From Petrolisthes cinctipes (Eukaryota; Arthropoda; Malacostraca; Decapoda; Porcellanidae), in assembly GCA_033782935.1 (NCBI GenBank), contig JAWQEG010000281.1:347501-411500 (forward strand): a stretch of DNA of 64,000 nt, read 5' to 3'. The first letter of the stretch is position 1; the number at the start of each line of letters is the position of its first letter. This document shows positions 33,347 through 43,443 of this stretch, piece by piece. The notes beneath the pieces are model-generated. The model ran no database searches, was not told where the DNA came from, and saw only the letters and a list, made by a program, of their open reading frames with translations. The position numbers and the translations under genes are program-made.

Positions 33347-34168
33347 TTACAATCCCAAACATCCATTTTCAAAAACACAAGCTATCTTCAAAGAATTCAC
33401 TCCTTTCTTTGTTAACACATCAGCCAATTGTGCCTTTGACTCTAACCAAAACACTTTCAACTCTCCACTCTGAACCATTTCTTTGAGAAAAGTTATGTCA
33501 ATTCTTAATCTCTTCTCTGAAACATTTTTCACAGAGTACACATTATCATAAAGTGAATGGTTATCTACATAAAGTTCTACAGGCAACCTTCTTTCATTAT
33601 CATACAATATCTGAGACAACATATTTCCAAGATACTAGGCCATAATATCTACTGCCTCAGTAGCTGCTAGAGTTTCAGCTGCAAGGGTGCTCTTCACAAC
33701 TCTTCTCATCCTCTTTGCTTCCCAATACAAAGGACAACTATTTCCATTTTCTCCTACAAGGAAAATCACAAAGCCCCCAGCACTACTAGATCCATCTGGG
33801 AGACCAGCATAAGAAGCATCACTGTACACAACTAACTTACAACTAGAGGTATCACCAACTTCTGGAAAGTACATTGAATTTTCAAAAGTACAGGCTTTTC
33901 TTAGACATTTATTTGCCTCGATCAAATCTCCTACTTTAGGATGATTTACTTTGCAGCTAAGTTCTAACACATCATATGACAGATCAGGCCTTGAATTGGT
34001 ACATAACCACCCTAGTTGGCCCACCAAACTCCTGAAACTCTCCTTTTCTTCTTCATTACATTCCAACCTCTTATTTAGTCCTCTCACAGCACTTACATTT
34101 ACAGCTTCCAAAAGTTTACAGTACTCATTCTGATGAATTTTGACACCCTGATCATTCATTCTGTACAA
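33347..34168 (-). pseudogene. copia RNase H region
   Basis: YSDASYAGLPDGSSSAGGFV and KSTLAAETLAATEAVD are RNase H signatures. After a stop near 33636 the frame continues ELYVDNHSLYDNVYSVKN and QLADVLTKKGVN (ADxLTK, a copia C-terminal signature). Confidence 0.85.
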
Positions 34169-35325
34169 TACTTAGTCCAATATATTTGAAAATGTCTTTA
34201 TTTTGTTCCTTAACCTGAAACTGACTTCTTATTTTGGCAATGACAACATTTTCCAATCTCTTTGTTCCTCCCCACAAGAAGTGATCTACATGCATCCAAA
34301 ACATATCACACAACTCTCGCTGCAGGGTCAGTTTTTACCTGAGTACATCCCATCTTCAACATGAAGGTTTTCACTGTGAGATACTACCTCCTAGCTGCAT
34401 CATTGACGCCACATACACATTTTTGTAATTTCCACAGAACAGTACTATCACCACCTGCCTCAGTAGGAGGAATAAGATACACATCACACTCAAACCGTTC
34501 ACTCTGTAGGAATGCAGCCTTAATGTCAATTGAGTTCACTCCCCACTTTTTAGAAGACAGTATTGCAACAAAAGACCTCAACATTTCTTTACTAACAGTG
34601 GGAAAATCTGACTGAACTTCTTCTTTTTCCTCAAAACCTCTAGCAACCAACCTTGCTTTAATTTTCTTTTTTCCATCCTTATTTTCTTTTTCAGTTACTA
34701 CCCATCGAACTGAGAGTTCATTTTGACCCATGTTTGTAACTTCCTCATACACACCAAAATTCTTCCAACTTCTCATTTCTTCTTGTTTTGCCTTGTCAAG
34801 TTCTTGATTCTCCATGTTTTCACAAGCCATTACTATTTCACTGGGTTCCTGTACTCCATTCTCTTCTAATATAGGTATCCACTTTTCTACATCTCTGTTC
34901 CAGTCAAGGGCTGATAAGCTTCCATCCTCATATTTAACGTTCCTCCAATTATTGTATTTTCCTATTGATTTTCCAGCACGACTATGCATAGTTACTGTCT
35001 GCCACTCATCTGACTCTTTTGAAAGGAACTTTACTTTCTGTCCAATCTTTGGGATACTTTTGACTCTCACACTATCTTCATGTGTATCCTCAACTATACT
35101 GTGATATTCTTCTTCTTCTTTGTCATAACTTTCTACAGGATTTTCAACTGGATTTATAACTGCTTCAATCTCTTTCTTCTCAGTTTTAACTTCTTTTGTT
35201 TGATGTCTGAGTGTGTCAAGTAGTGAGTTTCTCCCATCTTTGGTGTCTGTGTCAAAACTGTATGGTATTTCCTGAACATGGTTTTCATGGACTCTTACAG
35301 TATTTGAACCATACTTCAGAATCAT
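34169..35325 (-). pseudogene. copia reverse transcriptase region
   Basis: WVVTEKENKDGKKKIKARLV then ARGFEEKE and VNSIDIKAAFLQ are typical of RVT_2. The frame breaks after GVNDAARR. The catalytic box is readable in another frame near 34293 as MHVDHFLWGG, so the expected VDD is VDH: the second aspartate is lost. Confidence 0.8.
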
Positions 35326-35590
35326 TGTTTTACCATCTTGACCAATGATTACAGCTGGTCCTTTCCACTCCTTTTGATCTTCTCTCTTGAAATAAACTTG
35401 ATCTCCATTTTCAAGTGGCTTCTTAGTGGTTCTAACTTTATGTCTTAGTGCACGTCAAATTTTCTCAGAGGCTTCAGCAGCAATAAAAGCCTTCCTTGAT
35501 GAGTGGCTAGCATTGAGATGTTTGGCAACAATCTCACTGGACATTGTACCTTCTAGAGCGGGAAGTTCATCATTCAGGGTACATGGCAGG

Positions 35591-36286
35591 TTAGGATTCC
35601 TTCCATATACAAGTTGATACTGGCTGAAACCCTCCCACCATCTGAACACAGTTCTTTGCATTAACTGCCCAAGCTAAGGCCACTCTTAATGACAATTTTG
35701 GTTGCTCTGTTATTATTTTTGCCACCATTTCATCTATTACTGCATGGTTACGTTCACACAGGCCATTACTGAAGGGTGAATATGCTGGTGTATGCATCAC
35801 TTGAATGTTCATATTTTCACACCTATCAAGGAATGTGGTGTTGACAAACTCCCCACCATTATCACATAAAAACTTCACAGGAGCTCCTAAACCAGTTCCC
35901 AACCATGTTTCAATGACTTTTTCAACAATCTCCTTAGGTTCTTTACTTTTTGTTACACATGATTTTGAGAACCTTGTAGCCATATCTACCTTATGAAGAA
36001 AATATGTATCACCCTTCTTATACTCCTTTAGATCTATTGCTACAACTTGGTTGAACTCTTTTGCCATAGTCACACTCACAACTGGTGTTGATGGTGTTTT
36101 CTTGTACTTCATACATATTTTACAGCTATTTGACACCTCCTCAGCATGAACAAAACACATCTCATCATCAATGTCTCCATCTTTCAATAGCTGAATTAAC
36201 CTCCTACATGTGGGATGACCAAATTGTAGGTGCAGTTTTTCTATCTTCTTTTTCTTTTCCTTTTCATCACTGCCCAATGTCAGCAT
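35591..36286 (-). pseudogene. copia pre-integrase zinc finger and integrase
   Basis: HHCC ligands are H19, H24, C55, C58. The D-D-35-E triad is D85 (VAIDLKEY), D142 (CDNGGEF) and E178 (NGLCERNH), all present. A frameshift follows WAVNAK, and the rest (GFSQYQLVYGRNPNLPCTLN) lies in the overlapping frame at 35661-35455. Confidence 0.88.
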
Positions 36287-36503
36287 TATTTCTTCTGTTT
36301 TCTTCCAAACTTCCTTCTCATCCCTTAGCAGGAGACAATAGTGTCCTCAAGAAGTGTACCTTAACTTTACCCTTTTTCCATGTATCATATCAATGTCATT
36401 TTCCAGGTCTAGTTTCATTTGTGCTTACTTCATTGATTTCTTGCTGAACAGTTGTCTGATTTCTTAATCTGGGTCCACTTGTTTCCTCTGCCATGCAACT
36501 ACT

Positions 36504-36514
36504 CTCTGCTACCA
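36504..36514 (-). other. copia primer binding site
   Basis: Minus-strand TGGTAGCAGAG two bases inside the 5' LTR, complementary to the 3' end of initiator methionine tRNA. Confidence 0.75.
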
Positions 36515-36516
36515 TT

Positions 36517-36728
36517 TGTTGAGCTGGTAGATACATATGGCAGGATAAAGCAGAGGCACAGGAGCAAGGAAATTAACTTTAATTCTGTAGGCAACACACA
36601 TGGAACGTAGCAGCCAGTGCCAACCATCCCCGCTCGCACTCGCACATCTCTAAAACATAAACAACAAAACAAATGACATTCGCGAAGCGCGGAGCGTAAC
36701 ATCTCACACAAATTGAACATAGTTAACA
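36517..36728 (-). mobile_element. 5' LTR of the copia element
   Basis: 212 bp with TG/CA ends, the same ends as 32865-33071, with several substitutions and a short ACAAA insertion. Confidence 0.85.
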
Positions 36729-36834
36729 TGTGTGTGTGTGTTATTGTTTTAAGTAGTGTGTAGCTGCTTGTATTAAATTAAAAGATGGTAGTTAACCTAT
36801 TTATTGGAAAGTTTATCATCTAAGGAACAGAGGG

Positions 36835-37022
36835 CCTCCGGTTAGATGGCAGAACAGAGTGGAAGAGTATGTAAAGGAGAGAAACGTGAGGGGCAGAGTA
36901 GGGACGGACCAAGTAAGGAGGGAGTGTTGAAACAGGGAGAACTGGAGACACTTCTGCCGTGGCCACCCCCTTGGGGGGAGTTCCCAGAGGGAACGAGGTG
37001 TCAGAGCTATAGATAGATAGAT
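36835..37022 (+). mobile_element. 5'-truncated RTE insertion with 12-bp TSD
   Basis: RTE C-terminal codons (NRVEEYVKERNV, GRPPVR-type) to the tail AGCTATAGATAGATAGATAG. The target duplication AGGAACAGAGGG is perfect at 36823-36834 and 37023-37034. Confidence 0.92.
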
Positions 37023-37287
37023 AGGAACAGAGGGAAGCTGTCAAACTCTTACGTGAGTTACCCCTATATGGATGATTATATTTGACCGCGACTATAATGT
37101 GACATCTATATCCAGTAATCCATCATCTCCTGGGAACTGAAGGAGCTCATTTGCATAGCCTAGTACTTTGTTCTATGGCTTTCTGTAATATTTGTAGATT
37201 TGTAGTCTGTCTGTCTGTATACTTGTATGTCTATTTGTCTATCTGTTTATCTACCTTCCTATCAATCTATTTATTTATCTACAGTAT

Positions 37288-37512
37288 TTATCTATTTTCT
37301 GTCTGTGTGTGTGTGTCTGTTGACTCTATTATTTTTGCTACACTGTCTTCAAGTTGCTGTCGAGTTTTTCTGATTGCCACAGAAGATAATATTACTTTTT
37401 TGTATTTCAAAAATTGTCTTTTACTTATTGGTGGCATATCAAATAATGAACAAAACCTTTGTACAGATGCAAAAGATAATCCTTCAAACATAGCACTGTA
37501 AACATGTTTCAT
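37288..37512 (-). pseudogene. Fragment resembling a Mutator-like/YqaJ-linked transposase
   Basis: Minus-strand frame reads AMFEGLSFASVQRFCSLFDM, PPISKRQFLKYKKVI, AIRKTRQQLEDSVAKIIES. The pattern SxxxVQxxxxxxxMPxxSKxxFxxYxK is like the Mutator-type domain common in arthropod elements. Only this piece is seen, with no catalytic part. Recognition is tentative. Confidence 0.35.
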
Positions 37513-37679
37513 GGTGTTTGTTTCCAGCTGATAATATGAAGTTGCCTTACTGTTGAGTTTAATTAAGTATTAGAGTATTTATTTAGAAGATTGTAAGACT
37601 TGTTTAGTATTGAATAAGGTAGACTTGTATAAGCTACTTTTTGCTTTATGGAGTTTGGTGGTAAGAGAAGAAAGAAGAT

Positions 37680-37930
37680 ATTATGCTTGTCAAGTTGTCC
37701 CCTATAATGACAACTCTACCTGTCATGGATTTAGCAGGATTATTTTGTGTCAAGTTGTCCCCTATAATGACAACTCTACCTGTCATGGATTTGGCAGGAT
37801 TATTTTGTGTCAAGTTGTCACCTATAATGACAACTCTACCTGTCATGGATTTAGCAGGATTATTTTGTGTCAAGTTGTCCCCTATAATGACAACTCTACC
37901 TGTCATGGATTTAGCAGGATTATTTTGTGG
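37680..37930 (-). repeat. 60-bp tandem repeat of a DDE transposase motif (4 units)
   Basis: Each 60-bp unit reads, in one minus-strand frame, the 20 residues PAKSMTGRVVIIGDNLTQNN. GDNL after a hydrophobic strand is the second catalytic Asp region of pogo/Tigger DDE transposases, and the array sits exactly at that point of the transposase remnant at 37930-38330. Units are nearly identical. The DNA also holds GTTGTCCCCTATAATGACAA, a potential hairpin. Confidence 0.8.
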
Positions 37931-38816
37931 AACCAGCCATCAAATGAACATGAATGGAACCCTCCACTGGGGGACTTATTGTATTGTGTTCAGTCCAGGC
38001 ATCATAAAGATGGATAGCCTTATATAAACACCACGTATTGAGGGAGTAACACACCAGATGCAGTTCCAGAGAACATAATAGATATAAAGGATTTTGTTGA
38101 TAGATGACCCTCTCTGGATATTTAGTGTCCTGCCTCACTATGACTTTCCTTTTACCTGGATCATCAGTGAGATTTGTCTCATCAAAATTTATTATGTTCT
38201 CTGGAGGAACACCTTCTAGGGATTCTTTCAAGTTACTGTAGAACTGAGTTAACATGACTTTTGTAACTTTGGCTCTGATAGTCTTTATATTCTGGGACAC
38301 TCGTTTGTGGTGCTCTAAGTACAGCCACAATCAAATATCCACCAACACTTTCCTTCCATCGTACAAAGAAATCAGTCTCAAATCAAAATATAATCATACA
38401 ACATTTTATGTCAACTCAACCCCCTCAATTATTATTATTATGAGGTGCTGCAAAATCATACACGTGTTGTTTTTTATTACCAAGATATTTACTACGATGG
38501 AAGGAAAGTGTCGGTGGATATTTGATTGTGGCTGTACTTAGTGGCCCATTTCATACCCGGCAATTTGTCACGGAAACTTGGACCGTAACGCCTCATTTTT
38601 CTAAGTACCGTATGAGTTCACTAACATTCTCAAATGCATTATGTGGAGTGGGAATCCCCTTTCTGACAATGTGAGCATTCTGTTACACAACAGTAACTCT
38701 TTATCATGAGTCAATGAGGTTCCACATCCTACTGGTTTGCTAGGTTTTGGTTTCATGTAATTATGCACTGTGCTCTTTTTTAATTTATATTTTTCTGCTG
38801 CTTTGCACACACTCAT
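37930..38816 (-). pseudogene. pogo/Tigger-like DDE transposase, broken
   Basis: Minus strand. The N-terminal psq-type helix-turn-helix reads MSVCKAAEKYKLKKSTVHNY (38816-38757), followed by LTHDKELLLCNRMLTLSERG, FPLHIMHLRMLVNS and FRDKLPGMKWA, the CENP-B/Tigger layout. A 213-bp MITE (38322-38534) interrupts; without it the frame reads KWATKYLEHHKRVSQNIK. The catalytic part follows: LEGVPPENIINFDETNLTDD with the first Asp, GKRKVIVRQDTKYPERV and LYKAIHLYDAWTE, then a frameshift and the amplified GDNL motif. The extreme N-terminus is replaced by a LINE tail at 38817. Non-functional. Confidence 0.85.
38322..38534. mobile_element. 213-bp CAG-ended MITE inside the transposase remnant
   Basis: Inverted ends CAGCCACAATCAAATATCCA (about 48 bp of pairing) with TA at 38320-38321 and 38535-38536. 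A second copy lies at 46969-47175. The core has CCTCAATTATTATTATTATG with its complement GAGG hairpin. Non-coding. Confidence 0.92.
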
Positions 38817-39343
38817 GTTGTTGTTGTTGAAGTTCCTCAAGGTGTCTGGCCGAGCAGCCCCCCCGAGCTCCTGAGGAAGGTCATTGCCTGAACTGGGCTT
38901 TCCCACAGTGCCCTCAGAGAGTGTGTGTTGTGTAGTTGGTGAGTGTGGTTGTGTGTATTGCAGTCTTCCATAATGTGTTTAATAGAATGAGGTGTTGTGT
39001 TGTTGTGTGTGTTGCAGTCTTCCATAATGTGTTTAATAGAATGAGGTGTTGTGTTGTGTTGTTGGTGAGTGTGGTTGTGTGTATTACAGTCTTCAATAAT
39101 GTGTTTAATAGAATGAGGTGTTGTGTTGTTGTGTGTGTTGCAGTCTTCACTAATGTGTTTAATAGAATGAGGTGTTGTGTTCTGTTGTTGGTGAGTGTGG
39201 TTGTGTGTGTTGCAGTCTTCAATAATGTGTTTAATAGAATGAGGTGTTGTGTTGCATCCTGGACAGACATCCACAATGGCTCCATCCAGCTTCTTGTGAT
39301 ATGTCAGAAGGGCCGGGTGGTGGCCACACCACAGCCTGGCCAA
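38817..39343 (-). pseudogene. I/R1-type LINE 3' end with amplified zinc-knuckle
   Basis: Minus-strand frame: MARLWCGHHPALLTYHKKLD-like start (the first codon here is TTG, not a real start), then VCPGCNTTPHSIKHIIEDC, a CCHC-type C-terminal knuckle. The block NTTPHSIKHIIEDCNTHN occurs five times in frame with 51- and 69-bp spacings. It then reads [20 protein letters not shown] and ends in an AAC-type tail joined to the transposase. Confidence 0.8.
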
Positions 39344-39469
39344 GTGGACTCTGTCCTCACGGGGAAGGGAGAATTCAGATGGGTGGATGTCAGGAGGTCG
39401 TGCATGCAGCTGTGTGTTGTTTTTGAGTATGTAAACACATCTAACATGAAATGTGAATGTTAAAAGCTA

Positions 39470-39690
39470 TATTTGAAAGACAAAATATATAATGAAAATA
39501 AATAATGTAATTTCTTAAAAAACATAAGCAGAAGTTAACAATAATTTAGATTGAAACCTACACACAAACCACACAACTAAAAACATACTTGCACACTAAT
39601 AACTCTGTCACAAAATATAACACAACTTAAACCACACTAATCATTAAAAAAAAAATCACACACACACAACAAAACACACTTGAAAACAAA
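39470..39690. other. AT-rich region without recognised feature
   Basis: A- and CA-rich sequence with no ORF or inverted repeat that I can support. Confidence 0.4.
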
Positions 39691-39694
39691 TCAC

Positions 39695-40050
39695 CTTTTC
39701 TCGATAGGCTTTTTAATGTTCACCAAAGTTTCTGATATTGTGGCTATATTTTCTGCAAGATCCATCCAAATATCCCTTATAGTCTTATGGACAACTAGTA
39801 TATCTGGAGGTAGCGTAGCTTCCAGATGAGCTGTCACACCTCCAGCTGACCTAGAGGAAGGGTGACTTGAGGCTACAGAGCTGTGGTACGAATGCTCCTC
39901 ACTTGGTGGTAGGTTTTACCAGCTTCGGCAAGCTGTCGCCAGTCAAAACCTCACAGTCTTCCACTGTAACTGGCCCGAAGTCCTGCCAACTTGACCCAGG
40001 TCTAGGTGAAGGGGCCCTTGATGGCAGTCCTGGGTCATCCACATCACCTT
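39695..40050 (-). CDS. Possible 3' exon(s) of an unrecognised gene
   Basis: Minus strand reads DVDDPGLPSRAPSPRPGSSW, QDFGPVTVEDCEVLTGDSLP and KLVKPTTK, then in the +1 frame EEHSYHSSVASSHPSSRSAG, GVTAHLEATLPPDILVVHKT, IRDIWMDLAENIATISETLV and NIKKPIEKR with a stop at about 39695. A single-base frameshift or short intron near 39915 separates the parts. Composition is that of coding sequence and the last part could form an amphipathic helix. I do not recognise the family. Confidence 0.4.
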
Positions 40051-40635
40051 ATTATGAAATTATGAAAATTAGCAACTTTCATATAATTTTAGAGAAATAT
40101 TAAGGATTATCGTTATGAATTAAAATTGTAAAGTCACTCTTAAAGAAAGCAGTATATAATTAGTCATACATATAAGTACAGCAGCAGTACTGCAATTTTT
40201 ACTTGGTTAAAGTACTCATATGATACATATGGAATCCAACAAAGCATCACAAATTTAGTTTTGATTAACATGGCTCCAATTTTTACGACTACATGAACTG
40301 CTAACAGGAGTTATTTATATGATACACAAAATGTATAAATCACTATGTACTTGACTCCTGTATATTGGGTCATCACTGTACATGTACCGTATTTACTGAA
40401 GGTATGGATATATGAGAACATCTTGTATATTTGTTCCTAGGACTAAGGCCTTATGATTTGCACTGTTTAACTTTGAATGGAATTGAGAGGTAATGCTGCT
40501 CAAAATGTATGTTTTATATATATAAACTCTCAATGTAATTACTTCACATAGTGCCAATGAGGGAAGATTTCCATATTACTAGCCTAGATGAACAGCAGGA
40601 TATTTTTTACTGTTATATACTGTACATACTGCCTG

Positions 40636-40743
40636 GGTCTTGGAGTCCACAGAAATACCCGACACTTGCACTTCTTTAATGACTTGAGCCATAGCCTCTT
40701 CTATGTGGGTGAATGTCTTTGTGTCACTAGTGTCACCACCTGA
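40636..40743 (-). CDS. Possible internal exon of the same unrecognised gene
   Basis: Minus-strand acceptor CGTTATATTTCAG, then GGDTSDTKTFTHIEEAMAQV and IKEVQVSGISVDSKTQA and donor GTATGTAC. Splice signals at both ends and an open frame support it. The family is not recognised. Confidence 0.4.
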
Positions 40744-40937
40744 AATATAACGAAAAATGGTACATAATTCAATAACAAAGCAGAACCAAGCAGAATAAAT
40801 TACAATACCTGGTTATCCTATTAAAATGGTACTGTATCTAAATCAGGCAATGGACACTCCCCCCCCCCCATCCTTCAACCCATGTGTGCCCATGCCAACA
40901 GCCGAATCCACAATATAAATAATGCTTATATATTTTA

Positions 40938-41283
40938 GGTAAATATTGAATGAATTACCGTTATTGGGTACGGTTTTTCTACCTTCATTACCTACTTATT
41001 TAGATCATTCTAAGACTATTTTCTTCTATGGCATTTCCTCCGCAAATGACCCATTTCCAAGATATTCAAATGGGGCATTTTGAAATTAGCCTGACCTTAC
41101 CTAACCTAACCTAGACCGCATCAGACTACCGGGACCTAACCTGGGCAGACTACCGGGACCTAACCTGGCCAAACTACTGGGAAATAACTGTGGTAAAGTA
41201 CAGGAAATGACAGGGTCAAAATACTGGGACCTAGCCGGATCTGGCAACACTGCTACAAAACGGTAATTCTTTCAATAAATACC
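40938..41283. mobile_element. 346-bp MITE with 8-bp TSD (outside the palindrome)
   Basis: Complete family member: GGTAAATATTGAATGAATTA to the inverse of GGTATTTATTGAAAGAATTA. The target duplication ATATTTTA is perfect at 40930-40937 and 41284-41291. Confidence 0.93.
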
Positions 41284-41752
41284 ATATTTTATTTCCTTGA
41301 TCTGTCTTTCAATAAAACTGTTTGAAGTCTTAGTTATTATATTGCACTTGCCAGATTTCACTACATATGGTATATTTCTGCCTGTTACTTGGTAATGGCA
41401 ATCAATTGTACAGATTTTGAGATTAATATAGAAACTACTGTAGGTAGGTGTAAAGGAAATAAAACAGTGACAGTAGAAGTTAAAATAATATAATGTCCTC
41501 CCAGTCAATGTCTTTGATTTATTTTCATGACAACCAGCTACCAGTAAACTATTTGTATCATGCTGTTCTTGATTTACAGTACGTAACCTAACCTATCTTA
41601 AACTAAACTAGCCAAACCTAACCTAACCAAAAATCTATATACAATATACCAGTGATTGGCATGATATTAAAAATATGCCCGGGGGGCAGCTGCCTTATCT
41701 CCACTGTTGTGTTAAATGTTTATCAACACAGTATAATAATTCACTTACCTGT

Positions 41753-41835
41753 CTTAGGCTGTTAATTCCTGTCTGATGTAACTTGGTGACTGTGTCATCT
41801 CTATCAGCTGGTGGTGAGACAATGTTTATTTGTTG
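41753..41835 (-). CDS. Possible upstream exon with consensus donor (weak)
   Basis: Minus-strand SPPADRDDTVTKLHQTGINS LRQ followed by CAG/GTAAGTGA, a full-consensus donor. No start is evident; it may be 5' UTR or an early exon of the gene at 39.7-40.7 kb. Confidence 0.3.
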
Positions 41836-41849
41836 ACATTGTGATACTA

Positions 41850-42000
41850 CGTTATGATTGGCTTACAGTACCAAGGACATATTGTTTCCTTCATTGTGAT
41901 TGGGTGAGAGCCAGTCAGCTGGGTGGCGGTATGAACAAAACACACGGAACGAAACGGGCAGCGACGCTCGCTACGAGGCTATCATCGTGAGCTACGATGG
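41850..42000. promoter_or_regulatory. Possible bidirectional promoter region
   Basis: Two inverted CCAAT boxes (GATTGG at about 41856 and 41899), then a GC- and CpG-richer stretch (GAACGAAACGGGCAGCGACG) in otherwise AT-rich DNA, lying between minus-strand exons to the left and RagC to the right. Inference only. Confidence 0.3.
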
Positions 42001-42592
42001 AGGTTATGAAGCTTTGGAGATACCAACTTATGATCCTCGTAAGCCACGATCAAATATGGCGGCTAAGAGAGAGTAAAGGTGATCGTAGCGCCACCAACTT
42101 ACGATGCTTTGAAGATCCCACCCCTGTACAGTCCAGTGATAATAGAGAGTGTGAAAGAATTTCTGGAAAGGGTATGGTTGAAGAGAAAATGAGTATATAG
42201 GGACGAGCAGGTTGTATAGGATATAGAGAATGAAAGTATGATGTGTATACATGTATTCTTTGGTGCTGTTTTTTGTTTTCTCTCTGCAGAGTCTGCAGAG
42301 GAAGACAGTGAGAGAGCGCCGTTGCAAAGGCTACACCCGAACGCGGGTGACTCTCAGTCATCATCATGGTGGTGGTGATCTGGCAACACTTGTACACAGA
42401 CAACAACACCCACGTGACCCACCACCATCACCTCCAAACATTAGACAGCTGAACTCAACACTATTATAATCATCATCAGACAACACCATTATTATAAATC
42501 ATGGTACTAAATTAATTATGGTGTTTATATATTACTTTATATCTGGTTATAAGGATACAGTCTCGTATGTTTGTTTGACAGGAATAAATCTC

Positions 42593-42730
42593 AGGCCCAT
42601 ATTCAGAAAGATTCGTGGTGTATACGATGGTGTGGTACTGGTACGATGGCTCTGTTTGTATGTCTATGGAGTCGCCGTACCGGTACCACACCATCTTATT
42701 CACCATGGATGTTCTTGAATATGGCCCTTT
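42593..42730. mobile_element. Short hairpin element copy
   Basis: GGCCCATATTCAGAAAGATT at one end and the complement of GGGCCATATTCAAGAACATC at the other, with core GGTACTGGTACGATGGC. The two halves are largely complementary. Confidence 0.8.
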
Positions 42731-42794
42731 ATACCGTGTCCTTTCTAGTTTTGGGGACATATTTATTTACTTTTCATGTATGATATAATTATTG

Positions 42795-42960
42795 ATAAAT
42801 ATTGAAAGAATTACCGTTATTGCGTACGGTTTTTCTACCTTCATTACCCACTTATTTAGACCATTCTAAGACTATTTTCTTCTATGGCATTTCCTCCGCA
42901 AATGCCCCATATCCAAGATAGGGCATATTCAAAAGGGGCATTTTGAAATTGAGGAAAAAA
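42795..42960. mobile_element. Truncated 8-bp-TSD-family MITE
   Basis: ATAAATATTGAAAGAATTAC to GGGCATTTTGAAATTGAGG; the right half is missing. Confidence 0.75.
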
Positions 42961-43167
42961 TAAGAAAAAATATATTAAACAGATAATATGGTATTTCTGA
43001 AGAACAGGTCCTTCTAATTTGGTGCAGCATTTTTTAGTTTTTCATACATATAATTGGATGTTTTCTTCATTCTTTTCCATAATGTTATGAGCAAATATAT
43101 GTTAACCTTTTCCTTGTTTGAGTATTCTCTTAATTTCCATATGATTACTATAGTCACCATCTTACAG

Positions 43168-43310
43168 GCCTCCTACACTCCAGATGATGACGAACTTTAC
43201 CGAGGTGACTTTGGTGCTGGCTATGAAGTGGGTTCCTTCCCTAAAGACCACATCACACAATTATCTCCACCAGATCAGAAACCAAAAATTCTCCTTATGG
43301 GACTACGTAG
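43168..43310 (+). CDS. RRAGC: RagC exon: N-terminal tail and start of G1
   Basis: Acceptor TCTTACAG, then SYTPDDDELYRGDFGAGYEV, GSFPKDHITQL, KPKILLMGLRR; ends AG/GTAATA in phase 2. The SFPKD and ILLMGLRR words are typical of RagC N-termini. Confidence 0.9.
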
Positions 43311-43443
43311 GTAATAATTATGATATGTCATATGTATATCATTACTCTATGGTAATGCTGTATAAATTATAGTCAAGGTCCTGAATATTATGTATAAATT
43401 ACAGTACAGTATTATAAATATTGTATGTACCGTACTATATAGT

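Larger units (their letters stand above)
32865..36728 (-). mobile_element. Ty1/copia-type LTR retrotransposon, defective
   Basis: Minus-strand order is 5' LTR (36728-36517), primer binding site TGGTAGCAGAG (36514-36504, complementary to an initiator Met tRNA end), a short gag start (MAEETSGPRLRNQTTVQQ), then directly the pre-integrase zinc region, integrase, reverse transcriptase, RNase H and 3' LTR. Integrase before RT defines the copia order. Most of gag and the protease are deleted, and several stops and frameshifts exist. Copia elements of the GalEa type are known in crustaceans; membership here is inference. No matching 5-bp target duplication is visible. Confidence 0.88.
42001..43167. 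other. Upstream region / first intron of RagC, start exon not found
   Basis: The recognised RagC exon begins in phase 0 behind an acceptor, so an ATG-bearing exon must lie upstream. Candidates such as the ATG at 41997 do not show RagC-like residues. The stretch also holds a hairpin MITE and a truncated MITE. Confidence 0.4.

Noticed and set aside
43054..43167. ATG at 43054 as the RagC start (hydrophobic leader in frame)
   Set aside because: The sequence before 43168 is intron-like and ends in a pyrimidine tract with TTACAG; the residues do not resemble a Rag N-terminus.
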